The translations under genes were made by a program, and so were the position numbers. From Guillardia theta CCMP2712 (Eukaryota > Cryptophyceae > Pyrenomonadales > Geminigeraceae), in assembly GCF_000315625.1 (NCBI RefSeq), contig NW_005434649.1, positions 685,120 to 729,577 on the forward strand: a stretch of 44,458 nt of DNA, read 5' to 3'. The notes beneath the pieces were generated by a model, which saw only the letters and a list, made by a program, of their open reading frames with translations, had not been told where the DNA came from and did not search any database. This document shows positions 28,313 through 39,880 of the stretch, one piece after another (positions within the stretch are counted from its first letter, which is position 1; each line of letters begins with the position of its first letter).

Positions 28313-28504
28313 AACCGGGCCGGCATCGGAGTTTCATCAGTGTACTCAGTTAAGTTTGGGGGACAGCAGTCGGCAGGATTAGGTTTGGTTCTCGCTGTCT
28401 TTTCTCTTCTCGCCGTTTGGCCTATGCGACAGTGTCAGGGTCAAGCCTCCTCGACTCTCCTGATTGTCCTCGTACTGATCTTTAACTTCACTTTGAGTAA
28501 AGAG

Positions 28505-28572
28505 CAGAGGCCGGGCCGGGGCCCGGCCGGGCGGGCCGCGCTCAGCGGCCGCCGGGCCCGGGGCCCGGCCTG
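28505..28572 (+). repeat. GC-only element with imperfect hairpin
   Basis: About 65 bases almost entirely G and C. The two arms of GGCCGGGCC/GGGCCCGG type pair around the centre GCTCAGC. It shares a GCCGGGCCnGGGCCCG core and a downstream CGCTC with the element at 30111. Confidence 0.6.
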
Positions 28573-28596
28573 AACTTTTGCACTGGCCGTCCAATA

Positions 28597-29602
28597 TCAC
28601 GGGGCAACGAGCCGCTGAGGATCGGACGTCGGTGATGGTGGGCAAGGGAACTCCGAGTGGACTCGAATCTGCCGCAGTGCCGCCGCCACTGTGCTCAGTG
28701 GCAAGGCGAACTGGCGGCCGCTCAGCTTACGGTACTCCGTACACCGTCACGGCAGTGAAGAGAAGAACAATGTACAGGACGGTGCTGTTCTGACCCTCAC
28801 GAAAGTTTGCAAGCATGATAAGTCCTGCTGTCTTCTCGGCTCCAAGTACTCAGCCGATCCCAAACAACATGTGAAGGTGTAATTTACACTCCCTTCATTC
28901 ACAAGTTAACGATCGTAACTTGAGAACTCAAAGACGCCTTGAAGAGGCTCACTGAGACTTCCTGCACTCACTTCTTCCTGATGTTCATGTGCGGGATCCT
29001 GAGGTCCCTAAGGTCGAGCTTGTCAACCCGAGCTCTCTGAGCGCCTGCAATTACAAGTCAGTTCTGAAAGCACAAGCACATCAGAGTCGAAAATACCATG
29101 GTGAGGCTCCGAACCAGAAAGAATGGCTGCTAGGGCAGCACGACGAGAACCGCCTTTCTGCTCGGTCCTGTCATTTAAAGGTGCAAAGCAGGCTTTCTGC
29201 AGAAGTTCATTAGTCCATCATGTCCACGACAAACGAATGGTGTGCAAGCTGATATTTGCTACTCTCAAACAAAAGCCAGGCTGTGCACGTTCGCCAGACA
29301 CATAGACCATCAATGATACAACAAATAGGCACATCAATGATACAACACAAGGATGCATCGATGATACAACACAAAGATGCATCAATGATATAACACGCCT
29401 CAGATATACTGAAACGTCCGCCAACACACACGAGCAAAGACGCAACAGAAGGGATTCATGGCGAGGGCCGGTGGACTAGACGGAGTACCTTGTGGGGATG
29501 GTCGTTGAGGGTTTCTCCTCTTCCTCTGAACTCAACAGCTGCCGCCACCATCATCAGCAGCATGAGCAGTAGCGCTATCGCAATCTTCAACCCTCCCACC
29601 AT
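28597..29602 (-). CDS. Weak hypothetical secreted-protein gene
   Basis: ATG 29600-29602 starts a textbook signal-peptide exon: MVGGLKIAIALLLMLLMMVA followed by AAVEFRG...HPHK, ending at a GTACTC donor (exon 29602-29489). Downstream on the minus strand, an exon-like segment near 28980-29050 reads RARVDKLDLRDLRIPHMNIR KK before GTGAGT. Further on, SAEYLEPRRQQDLSCLQTF (near 28805-28860) and SGRQFALPLSTVAAALRQIR (near 28650-28710) look protein-like, with a stop at 28597-28599. I could not connect all phases, so the model is a hypothesis. An alternative frame of the second exon would end the protein early. A 24-base minisatellite would lie in its first intron. Confidence 0.3.
29305..29400 (+). repeat. 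24-bp minisatellite, four copies
   Basis: Unit CATCAATGATACAACACAAR followed by GATG, repeated four times with one to three changes per copy. Back-to-back copies without spacers, so this is not a CRISPR array. Confidence 0.9.
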
Positions 29603-30000
29603 CCTAGAACCCCGAAACCGACCAAACTGATCCACCCCACCCCCTTTGAGCTTCAATTTCCTCCACCCCCCAGACTTAGTCCGCTTTCCCTACACCGGTA
29701 CTAGGAAAAATGAGTACCCCACCATCAGAAAGAACATCCAGCTTGACAACCCTCTGCAACCAAAACGTGCACAGGGATCGTACCCACCCTCAAGAAAATA
29801 ACCCTATTATCTACCTTTAATTACCCGGTACTTTACGAGTATATTTGCCGTGCAGCTGGCCCTTACCCACCCTTTTCGACACGTACCCCCCATTTTAAGC
29901 TCACCCTGCACATCACCACCCCTCAACATCGGACCACAACCTGCAGTTGCAGATCGATGTTCTAGAGGATACCACGGGTACAAACCCATACATAGCACCG
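29580..30000 (-). other. TACCC/CCACCCC-rich patch
   Basis: About 400 bases C-rich on the plus strand, with repeated TACCC, CCACCC and GTACCC words. It has the same composition as the other patches but is inverted on the map relative to those at 8466, 13017, 16418 and 28195. Its left edge overlaps the signal-peptide exon proposed on the minus strand. Confidence 0.55.
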
Positions 30001-30110
30001 GTGTTGCAAACATACAGCCCGCCTCATCCATGTACGATAGAACATCAAGAGGGCAGTGAAATTCACATAGAAATTCCATGGTCGTTTATTGTTCGGATTA
30101 CATAGTGAAA

Positions 30111-30185
30111 GCCGGGCCCGGGCCCGACGGGCTCCGAAGTTCCGCTCGGCCCCGGGTGACCCGCCGAGGAGTTCGGGGGGACGGG
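30111..30185 (+). repeat. Second GC-only element
   Basis: GCCGGGCCCGGGCCCGACGG followed by CGCTCGGCCCCGGGTGACCC. A diverged direct relative of the element at 28505, placed after an AT-richer stretch. Confidence 0.5.
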
Positions 30186-31732
30186 GGGAGGGAATGCACG
30201 CAGACTTTTAAAAACGGCCGATTATATGATAGAAGTAGTTTTATATAGTAGCAGAGACTGTTTATATAATGTTGTAAGTGAGACCGCTGACCGCGGTGCC
30301 GAGAGTGTTCTATTCTCAGAAAAGAATTCCCTGTAAAGGAATTGTAAAGAAAGATAAAACATATTTATTTCATATATCGAACTTTTTAAACACTTGGTTG
30401 TAAAGTGAGGAATCGTTACAGGGTAGGGTCTTTAGATATCCCCCATTTTTGTAAACATTTTTGCGTTATATAGGGGGTGGTGGTACCTAGACAGGAGTTG
30501 TAGTAAAAGGAGCGTGATCTTGAGGTTGCCATGGTTCTGCGCAGATACCACCGTACCCCCTCATTCCCCCGGATCCCATCAGGAAAAACCACCACCAGGG
30601 TACTCAAGATCATGCTGACAGCTGACACCCAAAGATTTAAAACAGCAACGGTTCTCAACAATACTTATTCAAAGCACTCCTTTCCATTTTCAATATAGTT
30701 TTAGCATTTCCGTTGAAGTCCCGTTACCAGCGCTCCATAGCTCCTAGCGGCAAGACATGGCGGCCAAACAGCTTTTCGGGAGAGGAATCGGGAAGGAGTC
30801 AGGGAGAGGGAGGAAGAGAGGGGAGGAGCGAGGAAACGCGAGAGGATTGAGCAGAACATGAACATGAAACAATGTGCGGCAGGAGTAGGAACTAGAAAGA
30901 GCAGACGCTGTGGGTCATGCTAGTTTGACTGCATGTCCCAGGGTATTGAAAGACTACACGGTAGCAGTTTCGCTTGGAGCAAAGGAGCTCGAGTCGATCC
31001 TATTTGGTGGAGGAGCAGATCCTCAATGTAATCAGATAAAAAGGCTTGAATGTCACTGGATGTCTTGAGTCCAGGTTGAATTGACAAGCAGCTATGATGG
31101 CTGGCAGAGAGGAATAGACGCCTTTGGAGTGCTTGGGTCGTTTGAATGGTTGCCGTGAATGAAAAGCGGAGGTGATGAATCAATGGCAAGATACTTGATT
31201 CGATTATGAAGGGAGATTGTACGCTGAGATATGAATCCGTCGGATTGGGTTAGTGAGGAGGATTAGGTTTTACATTCAGTGAAATGTGAGGAATTGTGGA
31301 GGCCCCTGCAAGGTTGAGATTCTCCTGCCGTTCCTCCCTCTCGCCTCGAGAGATGGATTGATCAGAATGGTTCTCGAGAAGTTTTGACACGGTTCTGCAG
31401 ATGCAGGTGCTTACGTTGAACATGGTCTTGTGGTGACGGAAAGGCCTGGAGGACCTTGACAAGTGAGAAGCCTTGACAATCTTGACTTGAGTTGTAAGTA
31501 TCTGGTCGTGTTCTGATCATCGCATGCAGATTTTTGTTCAAGTCCAAGTCTATCTGTAGCCATGGTCGAGAAGAAAGACCTTCGGAATGGTCAGAATCAT
31601 CGCAGCATTTCCTTGTTTCCCACCTGTGATCAAACAAGCAGGTATTCTCGAGAGAGAATACAAAGGTTTCGAGGATTTCGAGGTTTGTTGAGACTGTGAC
31701 TTTATTTCCCCTCATCGAATGTCTTGTTTCAG
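30186..31732. promoter_or_regulatory. AT-rich then mixed upstream region of the kinase-cyclase gene
   Basis: 30200-30410 is clearly AT-richer than the rest of the window, with TATATAA-like words. 30418-30605 combines a G-rich and then a C-rich GTACC patch that partly form an inverted repeat. 30700-31730 has no convincing exon. A short 5' exon of the kinase-cyclase gene, for example from ATG 31562, is likely but its phase to the next exon did not work. Confidence 0.4.
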
Positions 31733-34700
31733 GTTCTCAACGAGTTGGAACAACCCTTCTTTGTCATGGACTTCAATCCAGCACATTCCAGGTTCGTGCT
31801 TCTGGGAGCTTTCCTGCTATGCTGAAACCCGTTGAAAAGGCATCTTTGGGCTTGCAAGAGGACCTGCTACTACTGGAACTGCACGTTCGAAGAGGTTTCC
31901 TCCCATCCCCATGTGTGCTTGAGCTGACGCCCGTGGAACACAAGTTCGTCTCCAAGGACCTCCAGACTGGAACTTCTCCTGCAGCGCGGAAGTACATGGA
32001 CTCGGTGTACGAGAAGGTGCAAGTCCGGAACGAGACGGATCATCAGCTGAAAACGCTGCATCCTTCGGGCGGGGAGCCTCTCACCTACAACATGGAGATC
32101 AGGCCAATCAAGGTGAAGCTGCCGACGGAGGAAGAGGCGAAGACGTACGCCCTGGTCATCGCGTCAGCCACAGACCTTGAACATTCGAGGCGGGACGAGA
32201 GCGAGAGGAGCAAGACGTTTGACAACGCTCGCCGGTCATACGAGCTGCTGCGTCACATTGACGACATCTCCATCCTCTTCTCGCTCGAGGGCAAGACCGT
32301 GTTCATGAGCGTGGCTGCCGAAGAGTTCTACGTGGGTTCGGGGAGGGTTCGCAGCAAGGAGGAGATGAACCTGAAAGCAGTGTTCGAGAGCATCATGTGG
32401 AATACTCCGCAGCAGGAGGTCGACGTTTGGAAGAGAGTCTCGGATCTCCGGCCGGGTGACGAAGTGCTGGAGTGGGAAGTGCGCAAGAGGAAGTTCTGCC
32501 CCGATCCAACTGTGCCATGCAAGGAGTTGTGGTACATCATGCGCTTCCGCGCCGTCTGCGATCCTGTCTCGGGCCTCAACTGCATCCTGGTGGTCGAGCA
32601 GAACATATCGAACCTGAAGCGATCGCAGGACCTTCAGAAGGCGCAGGAAGAGTTCTTCGCTGCTGTCTCGCACGAGTTGAGGACGCCTCTCAACGGCATC
32701 ATCGGGCTCTCCGACTCGCTGCTCCGCATGTGCGAAACGAGCAATCTCAACGCTCAGTCGTTCGCCAAGACTTTGAAAGTGATCATGTCCAGTGGTAACC
32801 GCCTGGCAAGTCTAGTCAACGACATCCTGGACGCTGCGTCGCTGAGGAAGCAGACCCTCGTCATGCGCCAAGAGGTGAAGCAGCCGATCTTGTGCTCGCC
32901 TGCCCTTGTTCCTCTTGCTCGTCGATCCCCTCCTGACCCTTGAGTTTGCAGGTCGTCGTTCTCCGAGACGTCACTGAGCATGTGCTCGACATCCTGGCCC
33001 CGCTGGTGAAGAAGGGAGTCTTGTTGGTGAACGAAATCGAACCGTCTTTCCCCACTATCGTCGCAGACTCCGGCAGAGTCTCTCAGGTCCTCACGAACCT
33101 CGTGAGCAACGCAATCAAGTTCACAGAGAAGGGGAGCATAAAGGTCAGAGGACGTCAGACCGGTCCCAACGAGGTCACCGTGGAGGTGCATGACACCGGT
33201 ATCGGCATCCCTGAAGACAAGCTGGAGACGATTTGGGGAGCGTTCAAGCAGGTGAGGGGAGGAGGAGGAGGAGGAGGAGGGTTGGGCTGAGAGGTGCGCG
33301 TGCCAGGTCGACATGTCTACCACGAGGAAGTTCGGAGGGACGGGCCTCGGGCTGGCGCTTGTGCGGGAGTTGGTGGGAGAAGATGAGTTGGCGTGCTGTC
33401 TGTTTGACGTGGGAGAAGGTGGAGAAGCACGGAGGGAGTGTGGGAGTGAAGTCAGTGTTCGGCGGGGAGTCGTCGGGCTCCATCTTCAAGTGAGATTATC
33501 CTCTCTTCCTCTCCTTGTCTGACTCCCTCATTAGATTCACTCTCCCCATCAAGAGCGAAGTGAATGTGAATGGTTCTGGTAACCCTCCTCCTCCTCCTCC
33601 TCCTCCTCCCTCTCCTCCTCCTTCTCCTCCTCCTCCTCCTCCCCCTCCTCCTCCTCCTTTTCCTCCTCCTATGTGATGACCGCATGCACGCAGAGCGAGA
33701 GGGGAAGAGCAAGTTGCATATGTCAGAGGTGTGTGCCCGCAGTGTGAAGAGGGCAAGACTGATGGGAGGGAGCAGGAGGACTCGGCAGAAGCAGCATCAG
33801 AAGCGATCACTGCCTCCCTACCGGAGGAGGTGAACTCAGATGACGATCTGCAGGAGCTGGACGATCGAGATTCGGTGAGAGAAGAGAGCAGGCGGTGGAG
33901 GGAGGAGGAGAGGACAAGTGAAAAAGGAGGAGACGGGAGGAAGTGCTCGACGCGTATTGATGAGTTTCCAGTTGTCCGGGAACGGCAAGGCGCTCTCTCT
34001 CCGCAGTCGGCTGTCCATTAGCGAGTCTGTGACCGTCATGTCCATCGACGACAACCTGGTCAATCACCTCGTGCTCGAGAATGTGCTGGCAACCCGCGGG
34101 ATCAAGGTTTCCTTCGCTCCCTCCCTCCCTCCCTCCTTCCTCTCTTCGCTCGCTCCCTCCTTCCTCTCTTCCCTCTCTCCCTCCTCTCCTCTCCTCCCTT
34201 CTACCTCCCTCCCTTACTCCTTGCCACCTCATCTCCCTTCTCCACTCTTCGCAAGAGCTGACGGAGCATCGCAGATGATTCAGTGCATGAGCGGCGCTGA
34301 GGCTTTGGAGCGGCTGAACGAGACAGAGATCATCCCGGACATCGTCCTTCTGGACATGATGATGCCGGAGCAGGGAGGCATCGACGTCTGCAAGCAGCTC
34401 AGGACCAAGTATCCCTGCCACTTCCTCCCCATCATCATGGTGGGACTAGCGCAGCCTCCCTTGCCCTCCCCTCCTCTGATCCCGTTGGCTGCAGGTGAGC
34501 GCCAGGTACAACGACCATGACGTCGTGCTGGGCCTGGAGGCAGGATGCAACGACTACATCACGAAGCCCGTGCGCAGTGCTGAGCTCAACGCTCGGATCA
34601 ACGTGCAGGTAGAGGGAAGGAGGGCCGAAGCCTCCGCTCTGACCCTCGCGCTGCAGTTGCGGCTGAGAGATAGCTGGAGGAAGGAGATCGAGCAGCTTGA

Positions 34701-35350
34701 GAAGAAGGAGCGGCTGACCCAAGAGCAGCTTCAAGACGCACAGAACTCGATGGTGGTGAAGGGGCAGGAAGTCGTCTGCTCGCGATGTGGAGGAGCGGTG
34801 CCTGGCGATGGGGTGAGGAGGAGAGGAGAGGTTGCCTGGTGATGACTGACCGGATGGAGAAGGGGGAGGGAGGCAGCGGAGGAGAGCAGAAGGGGAACTC
34901 TCAGCAAGCTGCGCATCCTCCGTCCGCATCGAAACCCGCGAGAGGTGACGAGGAATGTGAAGTTGCGGGAAGTGACGGCAGGACGCAGGCATGGAGATAG
35001 CGCGCAAGCAGAGATCGTTCCTGTACGTCTGTCTGACCTCGTTGTTTTCGTTAACGTTGCAGCAGTGGCAGCAGTGAGTTCAACAAGTCCGTAGGATCCG
35101 AAGTTTCTCTCCATGAAGTCTTCCAGGTAAGCGACGAGCGAGGAGGATGAGGGAGAGAGAAGGGGAATGCAGGAGGAGGAGAAAGCTGTTGGGTGGAGAA
35201 AGAGTTGATGCTTGTTTGACTTGTTCCTTGCAGTGCCATTACGACATCTATGGCAAGTACGAAGTTCTCTCAGTGGACGACGATCCTGTCAATCAGATGG
35301 TTGTCGAGAACCTTCTGAAACCCATGGGCTTTGAGGTAAATCTTTTTCTT

Positions 35351-35409
<59 letters not shown>

Positions 35410-38141
35410 GCATCATCAGCATCATCATCAGCATCATCATCATCATCATCATCATCATCATATCTCATGTTTTTCTCCATCCTTCTCGCAAGGCACCTAA
35501 CTTTCGTCTCAGGTGACCTGCTGCATGGATGGCATGGAGGCGCTAGCAGAGCTCCAGCAGCGCTCCTACTTGCCTGACCTGGTGCAAAACTCTGACGGTT
35601 GTCACTTGCTCTGATGCTGCTGGGCAGGTTCTGTTGGACGTGATGATGCCAATCATGAGCGGGTACGAAGTTTGCGAGCAGCTGCGGCATCTGTTCCCCC
35701 GGACCCTCCTGCCTGTGATCCTCGTGTCGGCCAAGAACGACGAGGCGAGCATCTGCAAGGGGTTCGACTCGGGAGGAACGGACTACGTCACGAAGCCGTT
35801 CAACCGGCAAGAGCTCATGGCGCGCATCACGACTCAGGTGACGATGAAGGAGACGATGAAGGAGGAGGAGGAGGTCATGGAGGAGGAGGAGGTCATGGAG
35901 GAGGAGGAGGAGGTCATGGAGGAGGAGGAGGAGGAGGAGACATGAGGTTGAATAACTCTGCTCTCTCAGCTCAAAGTGAAACATGCCTGGCACACGGAGA
36001 TGGAGCACGCCAAGTCGAACGAGCTGCTGCACAAGATGCTGCCGCATCACGTGATTCAGAAGCTCAAGGTGGGAACTTGCAACCTCCCTATCACGGAGAG
36101 GCATCAGCAAGTCTCGATCCTCTTCTCCGACATCGTGGGCTACACCTCCATGGCGGCGTCGATCGAGACGGAGAAACTGATTGAGATGCTGAGCAAGATG
36201 TTCAACTCCTTCGACGAGCTCTGCGACAAGCACGGCTGCTACAAGGTGGAGACGATCGGAGACGCGTACATGGTGGTGGCAGGGCACGAGAGCGGCGAGG
36301 AGAGCTCGACGGACGATCACGCGCAGCGAGTGCTGAACATGGGGCTGGACATGATCGAGGCGGCGAAGGAGATCATGCATCCCAGCCTAGAGGGCGAGAG
36401 CATCAAGATCCGCGTCGGGGTTCACAGCGGCCCAGCGTTTGCCGGGGTGGTGGGGTCGAAGATGCCTCGCTACTGCTTCTTCGGCGACACGGTCAACACG
36501 TCGAGCCGCATGGAGAGCAACGGGTTCCCCATGTGCGTCCATGTGAGCAAGGCGACGTACGACGTGGGCAAGGACTTCTTCGACTTCGTCTCCTGCGGGG
36601 GCCGCGAGATCAAAGGGAAGGGCATCATGGAGACCTTCCTCCTCAAGAGCGACAAGTGCGAGTGGCAGGAGGCCCTCAGGAAGCTCGATCGCTCCAGGAC
36701 GCAGCGGGCCAGCGCCGGTGCCCTTGCGGGCCAAGGGAGCTTCCGGTCGCTCGCCTCGAGCAGCTTCTGCTCGGAGAGCACGACCATGTCGGAGGAGGGA
36801 GGCAGGGCCAGCGAGTCTCTTCGCCCTCCCGTCGACGAGTTCTCGCGCAACTCCTCGTGGGCCGAGAGCTTCTCGGAGCCCCGGGCCCCGGAGGTGGAGT
36901 ACTCAGGGGCCGATACCATCAAGTACCGTGAGAGGAAACTTCCGCCCGTTGCTCTGCCAGCCGCCGCCGCCGCCGCCGCCGCTTCCTCGACCACCACCAC
37001 CACCACGACTACTGCTGCCTCTCTCTATCCTGCTAGCCCTTCCCCCTACCCTGCTAGCCCTTCCCCCTACCCTGCTGCCCCCTCTCCTTACCCGCAACTC
37101 AGCCAGGCCAGCGTGAGGAAGGTCTCGTTTCTGGAGACCATCCCTCCCCTGGACGCGGAGGAGGACGAAGACTTCGAGCTGGTGGATGAGTTCCGAGACA
37201 ACCTCAACGAGATCAAGGAGATGATCCGAAGCCTCCAGGCTGCGCGCATGGAGGAGGAGGTGAAGCGCAAGGAGGAGGTTAAGAGCAAGGAGGAGGAGGT
37301 GAAGCGCAAGGAGGAGGTGACGCGCAAGGAGGAAGAGCCCAAGGAGCCCAAGGAGGAGCCTCTGATGAAGGAGCTGCAGCGGTTGAGCGACAAGTTCCTC
37401 GCGGTTCTGGACACGAAGCAGCAGGAGCACGACTACCAGCTGGAGGAGCTGAGACAATGGTGGGAGAGGCAAGGGGAGAAGCAGACAAGCATGTACAAGG
37501 AGGCGCAGGCGAGGGAGCAGGAGGCGCGTCGGAGGGAGGAGGAAGCTCGAGGGAAGCTGACGGCGCTGGAGACGAGCATCATGAGCCTGCAGGACCAGAA
37601 CGAGACGCTGCACAGGATCATGGAGGAGCTCGAGCTGCTCCGCGCAGAGGGGCGAGTCACCCGCCCTCCCAGCAACGACGAGGAGGCAGAGGTCGCGAAG
37701 CTCGGGGAGGAGCTGGAGAGGCTGAAGAAGCACTGCGAGGACCTGAGCAGGAACGAGAGCTGGGCGGTGAAGAGGGAGGAGGAGGCGATGAGGGCCTTGT
37801 GCTCCCTGCAGCGACAATTCACTGACTTCCTGCTGTCACTTGACACTGACGTCCTCGAGTCGAGCATGCGCAGGTCAGCTGCGAAGTCGAGACAGTCGAC
37901 TCCTGGTTCCAACCTGCCCTCTGCCACAGTGTTGCGGGAGAGCGCACTCGTCAGCCCGTATACGAACCTGGGAGGAGGAGGAGGAGGAGGAGGAGGAGAC
38001 GGGCTTCAAGGCTTCTCGATCGACTTGTTTCCTCATGCCGCCTCTTCACCTCAACTTGCAGGGAGTGGAGCAGGAGGAAGTGAGACAGAGGACGTGGACG
38101 AGGATATGTTGAGGTTGGAGGAGCTGCTGGAAGAGCTATGA
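31733..38141 (+). CDS. Hybrid PAS / histidine kinase / two receivers / guanylate cyclase
   Basis: A cytoplasmic two-component phosphorelay joined to a cyclase, expected to couple a sensed signal to cGMP. In order: PAS-like VLNELEQPFFVMDF (31733-); a second PAS-like region around 32240-32610; HisKA EEFFAAVSHELRTPLNGIIG with phospho-His (32650-32705); HATPase N box LTNLVSNAIKFTEKG, G1 HDTGIGIPEDKL, G2 FGGTGLGLAL (32953-33540); an acidic linker; receiver 1 VMSIDDNLVNH, IVLLDMMMPE, YITKPV (34030-34600); receiver 2 VLSVDDDPVNQ, VLLDVMMP, YVTKPF (35245-35840); class III cyclase ILFSDIVGYTSMAA, YKVETIGDAYMVVAG, YCFFGDTVNTSSRMES (36000-36650). The Glu in KVETIG and the Cys in YCFFGD are guanylate-type specificity residues, and both metal-binding Asp are present. 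The tail has PYPASPS repeats, then KRKEE and long coiled coil, stop 38139-38141. All key residues are intact. The 5' exon(s) are unresolved. Confidence 0.9.
35355..35461 (+). repeat. (ATC)n trinucleotide repeat
   Basis: About 33 CAT/CAG triplets in the intron that splits receiver 2 of the kinase-cyclase gene. Confidence 0.95.
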
Positions 38142-39477
38142 GAGGTGTAGATTAAGGGGAATGAAGGAAACTGACGCGACGAGACTAACTCGTTTGATGG
38201 GTTGACACTCAATGTTGCTCATGGCATGAGTACCTCCCTCCGCTCTCCCCTCTTCTCTCCCCCCCTCCCTCTCTCTCCCTCTCTCCCTTTCTCCCCCCAC
38301 CCTTCCCTTCCTCTATCCTCGTGGTAGTGGCGCTGCGAGGCGGCTGATCCTGCAACCATCCTCTGCTCCTATCCCGGTCCCTCACTGCCTGCTGCCTTGA
38401 GGGAGCAGCAGCACAAGTTTGTCCCTTGGAGGACCTGCAAGTTTCCTCCATCCCTTCCCCCTCCATCGTCACTGCCTCCTCGTGTTCGATCTCTTCCTCT
38501 TGGTTCTCTCGATCTCTCTCGCGATCAACTCACAGGATGTTCGTAAGAGAACTCACAGGATGTTCGTAAGAGACAACAAACAGGCAAACAGTCACCGATC
38601 TCAGCCGTCAGCTATCAGATGTGGACCCAAAGTCGAGGCAGGGCAGTCATAGCAAAGATTCAAAATGGAATGAGCTTTAATTGAGAACTCCCCTCCTCGC
38701 CCGCAAGACGCTAGCGACATGGCTAGAGATCTTTTTGTCTCCAGTCCTTGTTGACTCACTCTCACTCGCCGTGACTTAACTCACTCTCACTCGCCGTGAC
38801 TTCTTGACAAGTCCAGCGACTCCATTCTCTCCTCTCTTCTACTTCGAAACCAAACTTCGTCTATCATACAACAACAAACTCCATCCCTACCGGACTTGCT
38901 ACTCCTCGCAATCATCTCCACTTTCACTGCTGTATTAATTCCTATACTTCTCACTCACTCTCTTCTTCCGTATCGACTCTATCTGCACTCCGTTGCTCTG
39001 CTCTCCTGATCTCTCCCCTTCCTCCCCCTTCTCTCCTTCCCTCCCCTCCCTCTCGTGCTCCTTTCGTCCTCCTCTGCTCCTCCTTTCTTCAACGGCTCGC
39101 CTACGTACCTCTTCATTGTTTGATCTGTCTCGTCTCCTCCCCTGCTCCCTCTCTTCCTCCCCTCCCCTCCCCTCCTTCGTCTACGTACCTCTTCATTGTT
39201 CGAACTATCTCTCCCCTCCCTTCTCTCCCCTCTCCTCTTGTCTCGTCTCCTCCCTTCTCCCTCCACCTCCTCCCCTCCCTTCCCATCCCATCTCATCCTC
39301 TCTCTCCCCTCCCTCTCCTCTCTCCCCTCTCCTCTCATCTCCTCCTCTTCTTCCACCACTCCCGTTCCTCTCTCTCTCTCTCTCTCTCTCTCTTCTTCCT
39401 CCTCCCTTCCCCCCCCTCCTCCTCCTCAACGGCTCCTCTACGTACCTCCTGCTTGTTTTACCTCGTCACGTGTGTAG
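38142..39477. other. Intergenic, pyrimidine-rich
   Basis: CTCTCC-type tracts at 38225-38310 and 39000-39430, including a (CT)n run at 39370-39392. Short tandem direct duplications lie at 38525-38570 (AACTCACAGGATGTTCGTAA) and 38752-38805 (AACTCACTCTCACTCGCCGT). A longer repeat with CTACGTACCTCTTCATTGTT occurs at about 39101 and 39181. No gene recognised. Confidence 0.6.
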
Positions 39478-39850
39478 TTGGGGTAACCCCCACCACCCTC
39501 AACCTCCTTCACTGATCACCTTAAAGTACCCGTGTATTTTCCCTGAAAGTACCCACCCTTATGACTTCTGGTACACCACATGCCTGCAAGTACCCCTACC
39601 TTTCTCTTCATCTGTACCCCACCGTGGGTCCTTTACACGTTTCTACTACACACCTTGCATCACCCCACCCCCTATCCGAACAAGTATACTACCCCTTCTT
39701 TATCAGACCCCATATATTCAATTCGATACCTACCCCTACCCTTATTTATTCTTCAATGTACCCATGAATGTTAAGGTACTTTTTCAGTACATCACTACCC
39801 CACCCTTACCTCAGGTCTCTTTGACCACCCTCACCCCTTCAGGATCATCC
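39478..39850 (-). other. TACCC/GTACCCC-rich patch
   Basis: About 370 bases with dozens of TACCC, ACCCC and GTACC words on the plus strand, directly before the ATG at 39881. It is the clearest member of the set. Confidence 0.65.
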
Positions 39851-39880
39851 CCCCACTTGCTACTTATTACTCGCCCCGCC

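Noticed and set aside
28505-28760. rRNA fragment
   Set aside because: The GC-rich stretch and following sequence do not contain conserved rRNA core words that I could recognise.
29305-29400. CRISPR-like array
   Set aside because: Copies are contiguous without unique spacers, and the region is eukaryotic.
30186-31732. Rhodopsin exons upstream of the kinase-cyclase gene, as in two-component cyclase opsins
   Set aside because: I searched the plus strand for hydrophobic exon-like segments and a Lys-bearing seventh helix and found none in the available upstream sequence.
35289-36380. 363-codon minus frame with poly-Asp
   Set aside because: Antisense to receiver 2 and the cyclase domain. The Asp run comes from the intronic (ATC)n repeat.
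36903-37817. 304-codon Leu/Arg-rich minus frame
   Set aside because: Antisense shadow of the coiled-coil tail of the kinase-cyclase protein.
39478-39850. Telomere or interstitial telomeric repeat
   Set aside because: The TACCC words are irregularly spaced and mixed with other sequence. There is no regular unit.
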